This document shows positions 1 to 6,940 of a stretch of 64,000 nucleotides of DNA, piece by piece. This DNA comes from Flavobacterium fontis. Its GTDB lineage: Bacteria; Bacteroidota; Bacteroidia; Flavobacteriales; Flavobacteriaceae. The translations under genes and the position numbers were made by a program. The notes under the pieces were generated by a model. The model saw only the letters and a list, made by a program, of their open reading frames with translations, did no database searches and had not been told where the DNA came from. How positions within the stretch are numbered: position 1 is the stretch's first letter; each line of letters begins with the position of its first letter. The DNA lies in NCBI RefSeq assembly GCF_900129405.1, contig NZ_FQVQ01000005.1, positions 62,001 to 126,000 of the forward strand, given 5' to 3'.

Positions 1-324
1 GGTACTTATACTTTACAACTCGATGCTGCGTATGCTGAAACAGGGCCTGCCCATTTTCGTCTGCACCTAAAAGGAGATAGGGTAACGATGGAGTTGGCAG
101 ACCAAACCCACACCTATCCTTTAAAATGGATTGACGCCGACTCATTTTGTATTATAGGATACACCCAACCCGCTGAACCCAATGCATTTGAGCAAGAAAT
201 GTTGCGAAGCTACACTCCCTCTTTTAATATAACGAGTACTTCCCAAGGTACTTTTCGTTTTGTTTTTGGCGATCAACATCAAGCCGACTGCATTTATAGT
301 GGAAGTTTGGTGCCTTTTCCATAA
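1..324 (+). CDS. 3' end of an unrecognised protein gene, cut by the window edge
   Basis: The frame is open from base 1 to a TAA at 322-324, so this is the last 107 codons of a gene that starts upstream. The first in-frame ATG, at 88, is probably internal because the frame stays coding-like to the edge. The visible part alternates short hydrophobic and polar stretches and ends LVPFP, as in a beta-rich domain. It has no membrane segment, catalytic motif or sorting-domain signature that I recognise. It could be the C-terminal beta domain of a hydrolase or lipoprotein, but nothing visible decides this. No clear terminator follows it. Confidence 0.6.
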   Translation, partial: GTYTLQLDAAYAETGPAHFRLHLKGDRVTMELADQTHTYPLKWIDADSFCIIGYTQPAEPNAFEQEMLRSYTPSFNITSTSQGTFRFVFGDQHQADCIYSGSLVPFP

Positions 325-332
325 AATTCGAA

Positions 333-366
333 TTTGAATAGCAAAGGATAGAAATCCTTACTTTTG
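333..366 (+). promoter_or_regulatory. Bacteroidetes-type promoter of the CLC-F gene
   Basis: TTTG at 333-336 (-33 element), a 22-base spacer, then TACTTTTG at 359-366, an exact match to the -7 consensus TAnnTTTG. Transcription would start near 371, leaving a leader of about 60 bases before the ATG at 433. The leader can fold: ACCC (379-382) pairs with GGGT (389-392), inside a partial outer pairing of CCATAA (368-373) with TTATGG (396-401). Confidence 0.6.
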
Positions 367-432
367 TCCATAAGCTTTACCCCAGAAAGGGTCAGTTATG
401 GCTATATCCCTAACGTTTGTCCAACGATTTGA

Positions 433-1653
433 ATGATGTCCTCTAAACAAGAAACCACTCCTTCGTTTTTTTCTGAGCTACAATACCAAGGATATGGAAT
501 TGTAATCGGCGTGTTGCTAAGCATCCCTATTGGAAGTAGTGCTGCTTTTTTTCTTTGGGCTTTGGCGGAAGTGACACAAATTCGGATGGCCCATTCCTAT
601 TTATTATTTGGGTTGCCACTGGCGGGTTGGGCTATGGGATATTTATACCACCGTTGGGGAAACCAAGCCAATGAAGGAAATAGTCTGGTACGCACCTCGC
701 TGGTAGATGCCCAAACGCCTATTCCCAGACGCATGGGACCCATGGTTTTGGGAAGTACACTTGTAGCCCATTTGTTTGGTGCTTCTGTCGGACGAGAGGG
801 TACCGCATTACAAATGGCAGCGGCGATGGTGCGGCCAGCGATACAGTTCTTGAAACTTTCAAAAAAATACTACCGAATGGCATTAACTGCGGCCATAGCC
901 GGTGGATTTGGAGCTGTTTTTGGAACGCCTTGGGCAGGATTGGTTTTTGCAATGGAATGGAATCGGAAACACCCGTTTCGCACGCAAGCCCTTTTACCCG
1001 CTTGTATAACAGCCCTTTTATCCGATGCGGTTTGTACTGCTTGGGGCATTTCACACGGCGTATTTCGTGTGCCTCAAATCCCTAAATTATCCTTAATGTA
1101 TATCGGTTGGCTGTTGGCCGCGGGAATATTGTTTGGACTCCTCGCCCGAAGTTTTATACTCCTGCAAAAGGGCATACGAAAAACAGCTACAAAATGGATA
1201 CCTTATCCGCCCCTTCGCTTGTTTTTGGGGGGAGTACTTTTTGTGGTAATTGTCAGTACGCTACACACCGATCGCTATACAGGATTGGGATTACCGGTAA
1301 TCGAAGAAGCATTTTTAAAAACCCTTTCGTGGGAAGATTCGTTTTGGAAACTGGTTCTAACGGCTTTAGTCCTTGGCGTAGGTTATAAAGGTGGGGAAGT
1401 TACCCCGCTGTTTTTCATAGGCGCTACCATGGGAAGTGCTTTAACGCTCGTTTTTCCCTATTCGCCAGGATTCTGGGCCGCCATGGGTTGGGTAGCCGTA
1501 TTTGCAGGAGCCACACATACGCCCTTGGCATGTATGGTTATGGCTGGAGAACTTTTTGGTCTGGAGGTCCTCCCTGGGGCTGCTATAGTTTGTGCTTTAG
1601 CCTATGGTGTTTCGGGAAAAAATTCAGTATACACTGATGAACCGATCAAGTAG
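433..1653 (+). CDS. CLC-F type fluoride/proton antiporter (ClC superfamily)
   Basis: This is a 406-residue integral membrane protein of the ClC family with about ten hydrophobic segments. It carries the features that separate the fluoride-exporting CLC-F clade from chloride ClCs: GNSL (82-85) where chloride ClCs have GSGIP, GREGT (120-124) instead of GREGP, and KGGEVTP (319-325) instead of GGIFAP. FAGATHTP (357-364) is also CLC-F-like. The gating glutamate is the E of GREGT. From family knowledge it would export fluoride against protons from the cytoplasm. It may start at 433 or at the adjacent ATG at 436. Its 3' end overlaps the convergent YegP-like gene by 8 bases. No other fluoride gene is nearby. 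The ClC fold is certain; the fluoride assignment rests on these motifs. Confidence 0.85.
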   Translation: MMSSKQETTPSFFSELQYQGYGIVIGVLLSIPIGSSAAFFLWALAEVTQIRMAHSYLLFGLPLAGWAMGYLYHRWGNQANEGNSLVRTSLVDAQTPIPRRMGPMVLGSTLVAHLFGASVGREGTALQMAAAMVRPAIQFLKLSKKYYRMALTAAIAGGFGAVFGTPWAGLVFAMEWNRKHPFRTQALLPACITALLSDAVCTAWGISHGVFRVPQIPKLSLMYIGWLLAAGILFGLLARSFILLQKGIRKTATKWIPYPPLRLFLGGVLFVVIVSTLHTDRYTGLGLPVIEEAFLKTLSWEDSFWKLVLTALVLGVGYKGGEVTPLFFIGATMGSALTLVFPYSPGFWAAMGWVAVFAGATHTPLACMVMAGELFGLEVLPGAAIVCALAYGVSGKNSVYTDEPIK

Positions 1654-2026
1654 TTTCCTCCTCAGAAAAAACCATCGCTGCATCGGGAAAAATTGATTCT
1701 TGATCCGAAAAATCCAAGACTTCAGCCTTGGCGATGGAACGCGCAATTTCTTCAATCCCTTTTTGTAAAAGTCGTTCTGTCGTGTATTTACGACTTGTAG
1801 CCAACACCAATCCATCTTTAGTGAGTCTAAAAAAGAATTTTCCCCCTGAGGCTTTACTTTGGGTAAGCGTAAATCGCTCCCATTGGGCTTGAAAGGCTTG
1901 GATCATTTCTTCGCAGTCACTTTTATGCTTACACGATAGGCTTGTGAAAATGGTTTTCCCTTTTCGGGAAGCGAAGATAAATTTATAAGTCCCATTGAGG
2001 CGTTTACTAATCACAAATGCACCCAT
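1646..2026 (-). CDS. YegP-like DUF1508 protein
   Basis: This 126-residue soluble protein carries two copies of the short beta-beta-beta-alpha module of the DUF1508/YegP (UPF0339) family. Copy one begins near residue 5 (ISKRLNGTYKFIFAS) and copy two near residue 61 (GGKFFFRLTKDGLVLATS). Each ends in a helix rich in charged residues. The acidic tail ends EEETT. The biochemical role of the family is not known; members are small dimer-like proteins often linked to stress conditions. A minus-strand -7 element lies at 2049-2056, 23 bases upstream of the ATG. The stop lies inside the 3' end of the CLC-F gene on the other strand. Confidence 0.8.
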   Translation of the reverse strand: MGAFVISKRLNGTYKFIFASRKGKTIFTSLSCKHKSDCEEMIQAFQAQWERFTLTQSKASGGKFFFRLTKDGLVLATSRKYTTERLLQKGIEEIARSIAKAEVLDFSDQESIFPDAAMVFSEEETT

Positions 2027-2048
2027 TTCACCATTTTTATTTTTTTTT

Positions 2049-2056
2049 CAAAAATA
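2049..2056 (-). promoter_or_regulatory. -7 promoter element of the YegP-like gene
   Basis: On the minus strand this reads TATTTTTG, an exact TAnnTTTG match. No well-spaced TTG (-33) element is visible. Transcription would begin near 2044, about 18 bases before the ATG. Confidence 0.4.
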
Positions 2057-2176
2057 AAACGCAGGGATAATAAAGGAAAGTACCTCCAAAAAAGTTATAA
2101 AGAAGTTACCACAAAAAAGCATTAAATCGTAAATGCTTGATAATCAATAATTAAGAATAAACCTGCAAGACAAAAG

Positions 2177-2250
2177 GTATTTTTCCTCCGTTCAAAGGGT
2201 ATTTTTCCGACAAACCTTGGGAAAAAAACTTACATTTTGTGGAAAAATAC
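2177..2250. promoter_or_regulatory. Three copies of a 10-base motif in the 2027-2322 intergenic region
   Basis: GTATTTTTCC occurs at 2177-2186 and 2199-2208, 22 bases apart start to start, and its exact reverse complement occurs at 2241-2250, 42 bases further on. The spacings are close to two and four helical turns, which suits an operator read by one regulator. The region is the divergent gap between the YegP-like gene and the small unknown gene. The rest of the 296-base gap is AT-rich with no gene seen. Confidence 0.35.
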
Positions 2251-2286
2251 GTAGAATTTCGTATACAATTATTGTAGAACTTTTCT

Positions 2287-2294
2287 TAACTTTG
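2287..2294 (+). promoter_or_regulatory. -7 promoter element of the 2323 gene
   Basis: TAACTTTG matches TAnnTTTG exactly, 28 bases before the ATG at 2323. The nearest TTG (2272-2274) is only 12 bases upstream, shorter than usual, so the -33 element is uncertain. Confidence 0.4.
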
Positions 2295-2322
2295 ATATTA
2301 TTAAGCCCCAATTTAATAGCGT

Positions 2323-2820
2323 ATGACTTACAAGGATTTTGAAATTAACCAAAATTTCATTGTGAAAGCCCAGGATTTCCTGGAGAAAATGGATCCGGTG
2401 CACTACACCCCTTTCCCCGAAATGAATGTACATTTGTACAACATGTTCAGTCAAAATCGGGAGAAAATTAAGAAAACTTATTTCCGTGAATTGATCAAAG
2501 ACTTGAATGCTGGCGACTACAAGAGTTTGAATCGCTACGTCTTATTCATCGTTTTAGATCCGTTTGAGGAAAATGATGCGAAGTATTTTCTGGAGATTTT
2601 TAAATCCATTTCTACGGCTATGGACACGTATGGGTGTACCAATGAGTTGTTGGAATTCCTCTGGTGGCAATTGGACTTTACCGCCAATGAGGGATTGTAC
2701 ATGAATCAGTTGGAACAATTCCAAAGCGTTTTCACTACGTTGCAGAAGCAAGTTTCGGAACATGATCCGTTGGATGATTATCAGATTCGAAAGAAAATCT
2801 ATGAAATTCTAGTCTATTAA
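2323..2820 (+). CDS. Unrecognised cytoplasmic helical protein
   Basis: I do not recognise this 165-residue protein. It has no signal peptide or membrane segment. It is acidic, rich in Phe, Tyr and Leu, and looks all-helical, with a run NQLEQFQSVFTTLQKQV (about 128-144) that could form an amphipathic helix. It sits alone between a divergent YegP-like gene and a LOG-family gene. It has its own -7 element (2287-2294) upstream and its own terminator (2832-2857), so it is probably transcribed as a single gene. Three copies of a 10-base motif lie upstream and may regulate it. Codon use resembles its neighbours, which argues that it is a real gene. Confidence 0.75.
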   Translation: MTYKDFEINQNFIVKAQDFLEKMDPVHYTPFPEMNVHLYNMFSQNREKIKKTYFRELIKDLNAGDYKSLNRYVLFIVLDPFEENDAKYFLEIFKSISTAMDTYGCTNELLEFLWWQLDFTANEGLYMNQLEQFQSVFTTLQKQVSEHDPLDDYQIRKKIYEILVY

Positions 2821-2831
2821 AGGATGAGGAT

Positions 2832-2857
2832 GCCGGTGTAAAAGCCGGCTTTTTTTT
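2832..2857 (+). terminator. Rho-independent terminator after the 2323 gene
   Basis: GCCGG (2832-2836) pairs with CCGGC (2845-2849) and is followed by a run of T at 2850-2857. Confidence 0.75.
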
Positions 2858-2912
2858 ATGTTTTTCTTATCGATTCGCATCTAAAATATGTTGTATCTTA
2901 GCATGCTTTTCT

Positions 2913-2987
2913 AGCCCGAAACTGCCTATTGGCTCGCATGCGAGTCCCTAGTTGAAGTACGTCTGAGGGAAAGCGAGGGCAAAAGCC
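2913..2987 (+). other. Possible structured leader of the LOG-family gene
   Basis: Four short pairings fall in 75 bases before the gene at 3029: AGCC (2913-2916) with GGCT (2931-2934), a perfect 12-base palindrome CTCGCATGCGAG (2933-2944), TCCCT (2945-2949) with AGGGA (2966-2970), and GGC (2978-2980) with GCC (2985-2987). The first two share bases and would be mutually exclusive. A near-match -7 element TATCTTAG lies at 2894-2901, so the region would be transcribed as leader. I could not match it to a known riboswitch. Confidence 0.3.
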
Positions 2988-3028
2988 GAAAATAACTCCT
3001 AATAAAATAGTTAAATAATAGAAGTAGT

Positions 3029-3754
3029 ATGGCATTTGAAGATTATCAAAACGAAGACGAGCGCATTCAGGAAAAATTTAAACAAAAAACCTGGAATGAG
3101 GTTCGCACCAACGATTCTTGGGCAATTTTTAAAATCATGTCTGAATTTGTAAATGGATATGAAACGATGGCGCGTATTGGACCTTGTGTTTCCATTTTTG
3201 GGTCTGCTCGTACAAAACCCGATCATAAATATTATCAACTTGCGGAACGAATTGCCTATAAAATCAGTAAAGCAGGTTACGGAGTGATAACTGGAGGTGG
3301 CCCAGGTATTATGGAGGCTGGAAATAAAGGAGCGCACCACGGTGGCGGTACCTCAGTGGGATTAAATATTGAATTGCCTTTTGAACAACATTTCAATCCC
3401 TATATCGACAAAGACAAGAACTTAAACTTTGACTATTTCTTTGTTCGCAAAGTTATGTTTGTAAAATATTCACAAGGTTTTGTAGTGATGCCAGGTGGAT
3501 TTGGTACGTTGGACGAACTCTTTGAAGCGTTGACCTTGATTCAAACCAAAAAAATTGGGAAATTCCCTATCATTTTGGTGGGTTCTGAATTTTGGTCCGG
3601 CCTTTTGGAATGGATAAAAACGGTAATTATTGAAAAATACCACAATGCCAATCCAGAAGACATGAAGTTGATTCAAGTAGTTGACAACGAAGATGAAGTT
3701 GTCGAAGCGTTGGATGCCTTCTACAAGAAATACAATTTAAGTCCGAATTTCTAA
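3029..3754 (+). CDS. LOG-family nucleotide 5'-monophosphate nucleosidase (TIGR00730)
   Basis: This 241-residue Rossmann-like protein belongs to the LOG/YgdH family. The two signature loops are present: GGGPGIMEA (89-97) and PGGFGTLDE (155-163), which bind phosphate and ribose and carry the catalytic Glu. Family members hydrolyse nucleoside 5'-monophosphates to free base and ribose 5-phosphate. In plants and some bacteria the substrate is cytokinin ribotide; in most bacteria the true substrate is unclear. The first 50 residues are a charged helical extension seen in the longer bacterial subgroup. The gene stands alone, with a possible structured leader upstream and a strong terminator downstream. 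Confidence 0.88.
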   Translation: MAFEDYQNEDERIQEKFKQKTWNEVRTNDSWAIFKIMSEFVNGYETMARIGPCVSIFGSARTKPDHKYYQLAERIAYKISKAGYGVITGGGPGIMEAGNKGAHHGGGTSVGLNIELPFEQHFNPYIDKDKNLNFDYFFVRKVMFVKYSQGFVVMPGGFGTLDELFEALTLIQTKKIGKFPIILVGSEFWSGLLEWIKTVIIEKYHNANPEDMKLIQVVDNEDEVVEALDAFYKKYNLSPNF

Positions 3755-3774
3755 TCCCATTCGGAATTCTTCTC

Positions 3775-3809
3775 ACGCCCCGGTAGCTGTTATCGCGGGC
3801 GTTTTTTTA
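3775..3809 (+). terminator. Rho-independent terminator after the LOG-family gene
   Basis: ACGCCC (3775-3780) pairs with GGGCGT (3797-3802), with further pairing inside the loop (CGGTA with TATCG), followed by seven T. Confidence 0.8.
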
Positions 3810-3890
3810 TGTAGAAAAAAATAAAACAGCAAATCAACGCGTTTATAAGTTATTAAAGCAACCTTTTACGCAGTATTGCATCGAATTATA

Positions 3891-3898
3891 TATCTTTG
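3891..3898 (+). promoter_or_regulatory. -7 promoter element of the 3953 gene
   Basis: TATCTTTG is an exact TAnnTTTG match 54 bases before the chosen ATG at 3953. A TTG at 3876-3878 is only 12 bases upstream. The element lies across an upstream in-frame TTG, which argues against that codon being the start. Confidence 0.45.
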
Positions 3899-3952
3899 AT
3901 TGGTGGGGTATCACATCATGAAGAAGGTACTCATTTTCCCAAATTGCCTTGT

Positions 3953-6766
3953 ATGAATAAAGTTTTTTTTTGGTGGTTTAGCCTTTTATCCTGTGGATTT
4001 TCTGCAACCCTTTTGGCGCAACACCAAACGAAACTCACCGTGGATTACCTGCCCGAAAAACAAACCTTGAATGTTTATCAAGAGCTAACGTTTCACAATA
4101 CTACGGGAACTACCTTATCGGTACTGGTACTTAACGATTGGATTCATGCCTATTCCGATCGAAATACGCCGTTGGCCGAACGTTTTGCCGATGAATTTGT
4201 TCGCAGTTTTCACGTAGCTACAGCCAAAGAACGCGGAGCAACGCATGGCCTTTCGGTCATTGACGATCAAAAAACACTGCTGGAATGGTCGCGTTTGCCC
4301 CATCACCCCGATATGATTGCAATTCCGTTGCGGGAACCTTTGCCGCCTCAAGCAACTACAACGCTAACCCTTTCCTACCATTTAAAACTTCCCGACCAAC
4401 GGTTTACGGGGATAGGATTTAATCCCGACAACGAAGTCGTATTGGACCAGTGGATACTCACGCCGGCTCGGTGGGAAAATGGAGATTTTTTGAAGTATAG
4501 TAATTTAAACATTGACGATGCTACCAATGCCCCGATGGATGTGGAATTGCACATACGTCCCGCAGGATTTCAAGTAATCAGCGACTTGACGTTGCAAACG
4601 CAAACCGACACAGCCTACCACTTTGAAGGAAAAAACAGAATCCAAGTTCATTTGTATCTTACCCGCAGCAACGACTTCCAGAGTTTTAATAACGAACGCG
4701 GCAGTATCGTCACTAATTTGCAAGAAAAACGAATCAATGCAGTACAGAAAGCCATTTTAATTGAAAAAATTGAGAATTATGTCACAGCATTTCTCGGCAA
4801 CAACCCTCTCCCTAAAATCACTGTTACGCAAGCCGATTACGATCGAAATCCGTTCTATGGGTTAAATCAGTTGCCCAATTTTATACGCCCATTTCCCGAT
4901 GATTTTGTGTTTGAACTTAAGTTCCTTAAAACCTATTTATACAATCGATTAAAAACGACGTTACAAATTGATCCACGTCGTGACAATTGGCTTTTTGATG
5001 CCCTTCAAATTTACATCATGATGCAGTATATCGATGAGCATTATCCCGAGATGAAAATGATGGGCGCTTTAGGGAAAATAAATTTGTTGAAGGGATACCG
5101 CTTGCTTTCATTGGATTTCAACGAACAATACAGCTATTTTTACATGCTGATGGCCCGAAAAAATTTGGACCAACCCTTGGGCGATTCAAAAGATAAGCTC
5201 TTGAAATTTAACGAAAAAATTGCGTCGAAGTACCGCGCTGGATTAAGCTTTCGCTACCTTTCAGAGTACATGGGTAAAGATCAACTGCGGAAAGCTTTGG
5301 ATCAATTTTTAAAACAAGCCTCAGTGCAACCTGCCTCAACTAGCGATTTTAAACAAATCGTAACGCAACATACAGAAAAAGACATTCAATGGTTTTTTGA
5401 GTACATAATTCAATCCCGAAAAATTATCGATTACAAGCTGGATTTGGTTTCTAAATCCAAGGACAGTGTCACGTTTCAGTTAAAAAACCGTACAGGAGTT
5501 GAAGTCCCGATTCCGATTTACGGCATCAAGAAAAAAGAAGTAGTGTTCAAAACTTGGTTGGAACCGAAAGGTCAAAATCAAGTATTTACCTTACCACGAA
5601 AAGAAGCCGATAAACTGGTTTTGAATTACGAAAATACCGTTCCTGAGTTCAACCAACGCAACAATTGGAAATCGTTGAAATCGTTTTTCATTAGCAACCG
5701 CCCCTTGAAGTTTCGCTTTTTGAAAGATTTGGAAGACCCCAACTACAACCAGATTATGTACTTGCCCGTTATGGGATTTAACTACTACGATGGAGTGATT
5801 TTGGGATTAAGTCTAAACAACCGAACCGTGTTGGACAAACCCATCAATTTTGATGTGATTCCTTCCTATTCGACCAATTCGTCTTCGCTTTCGGGGAGTG
5901 CCAACCTTACCTTTAATCAGTTTTTACGGAATTCCAATTTGTTTTCCATCAAATACGGTGTGGGTGGCAGTCATTTTCGGTATGCACCCGATGCGACCTA
6001 CCAAAAACTTACGCCGTTTATCCAAATGCGTATTCGCGAAAAAGACTACCGAAAAAACCACATTCAAATTATTAACTTTCGGAATGTATATGTCAATCGG
6101 GAACCGAGTATGTTTGTGCAAACCCCAGGCGAAAATCGATATTCAGTGGCCGATTTCCGGTATGTCAATACCGATATGACCATAACACATACCTTTTCCT
6201 ACAGTGCCAATTTTCAAATCGCCTCCCAATTTTCCAAAACCTCGGCCGAAATGGTGTACCGCCATTTGTTTCAAAACAACCGACAGGTCAACATTCGTTT
6301 TTTTGGGGGAATCTTTTTGCGTAATGCCGACACCAAAGACTTCTTCAGTTTTGCACTAGAACGCCCTACCGACTACTTGTTTGATTATCCTTTTTTAGGA
6401 CGCTCGGAAAGTACAGGCATCTTTCGTCAACAATTTATCACGGCTGAGGGTGGCTTTAAGTCGCGTTTTACCAACCAATTGGCCAACGAATGGCTGGTAA
6501 GTACCAATATAAGCGGTAGTATTTGGAATTGGATTGAGGCGTATGCCGATTTTGGGGTATTGAAAGACCGAGGACAAGAAGCGGTATTCCGCATGGATTC
6601 GGGTATTCGTTTTAATTTGATTACCGATTATTTGGAATTTTATTTCCCCATATACTCCAGTATGGGTTGGGATTTTGGTCGACCCAACTACCACGAACAG
6701 ATTCGCTTCGTGTTTACCATTGATCCGCGTTCGTTGGTCGGACTTTTTACCCGGAAATGGTTTTAA
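3953..6766 (+). CDS. Outer-membrane protein with degenerate M1-peptidase-like domain and C-terminal beta-barrel
   Basis: The ATG at 3953 starts a 937-residue protein with a clear signal peptide (MNKVFFWWFSLLS to LLAQ). An upstream in-frame TTG at 3896 would hide it behind 19 polar residues. Residues about 20-230 resemble the N-terminal beta domain of M1 aminopeptidases. The next 300 residues look like the gluzincin helical region (RDNWLFDALQIYIMMQY aligns with the segment holding the second glutamate), but no HExxH motif exists anywhere, so zinc catalysis is unlikely. The last 350 residues are amphipathic beta strands ending in aromatic KWF, typical of an outer-membrane barrel. Bacteroidetes have a family of such barrel-anchored M1-like proteins of unknown role. 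It stands alone with its own promoter. Confidence 0.75.
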   Translation: MNKVFFWWFSLLSCGFSATLLAQHQTKLTVDYLPEKQTLNVYQELTFHNTTGTTLSVLVLNDWIHAYSDRNTPLAERFADEFVRSFHVATAKERGATHGLSVIDDQKTLLEWSRLPHHPDMIAIPLREPLPPQATTTLTLSYHLKLPDQRFTGIGFNPDNEVVLDQWILTPARWENGDFLKYSNLNIDDATNAPMDVELHIRPAGFQVISDLTLQTQTDTAYHFEGKNRIQVHLYLTRSNDFQSFNNERGSIVTNLQEKRINAVQKAILIEKIENYVTAFLGNNPLPKITVTQADYDRNPFYGLNQLPNFIRPFPDDFVFELKFLKTYLYNRLKTTLQIDPRRDNWLFDALQIYIMMQYIDEHYPEMKMMGALGKINLLKGYRLLSLDFNEQYSYFYMLMARKNLDQPLGDSKDKLLKFNEKIASKYRAGLSFRYLSEYMGKDQLRKALDQFLKQASVQPASTSDFKQIVTQHTEKDIQWFFEYIIQSRKIIDYKLDLVSKSKDSVTFQLKNRTGVEVPIPIYGIKKKEVVFKTWLEPKGQNQVFTLPRKEADKLVLNYENTVPEFNQRNNWKSLKSFFISNRPLKFRFLKDLEDPNYNQIMYLPVMGFNYYDGVILGLSLNNRTVLDKPINFDVIPSYSTNSSSLSGSANLTFNQFLRNSNLFSIKYGVGGSHFRYAPDATYQKLTPFIQMRIREKDYRKNHIQIINFRNVYVNREPSMFVQTPGENRYSVADFRYVNTDMTITHTFSYSANFQIASQFSKTSAEMVYRHLFQNNRQVNIRFFGGIFLRNADTKDFFSFALERPTDYLFDYPFLGRSESTGIFRQQFITAEGGFKSRFTNQLANEWLVSTNISGSIWNWIEAYADFGVLKDRGQEAVFRMDSGIRFNLITDYLEFYFPIYSSMGWDFGRPNYHEQIRFVFTIDPRSLVGLFTRKWF

Positions 6767-6908
6767 TGGCTGTTTTTTATTTATTTATCGCATCGAATTG
6801 TGTTGTTTTATGCTTAAAATGAAATTATTTGATGAAAAAACGGGGTTAAATTAGAGATTGTTCAAAATTAAATTATAAACAACGGCACCAACCAATCTTT
6901 TTTTTAGC

Positions 6909-6916
6909 TAACTTTG
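6909..6916 (+). promoter_or_regulatory. -7 promoter element of the E1 fusion gene
   Basis: TAACTTTG matches TAnnTTTG, 24 bases before the ATG at 6941. It lies across an upstream TTG codon at 6914, so that codon would not be in the message. Confidence 0.5.
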
Positions 6917-6940
6917 TTTTTTGATGTTTATTCAAATGCT

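Noticed and set aside
367..432. Fluoride riboswitch before the CLC-F gene
   Set aside because: I could not match the conserved bases or the pseudoknot of the known fluoride riboswitch. Only a small hairpin is visible, and a covariance-model search would be needed.
719..1388. Alternative frames inside the CLC-F gene
   Set aside because: Shadow frames of a clear membrane-protein gene, without promoter or homologue-like features.
3896..3952. Upstream TTG start of the outer-membrane M1-like protein
   Set aside because: It lies across the -7 element and would place 19 polar residues before the signal peptide.
6914..6940. Upstream TTG start of the E1 protein
   Set aside because: It overlaps the -7 element, and the added residues are not conserved-looking.
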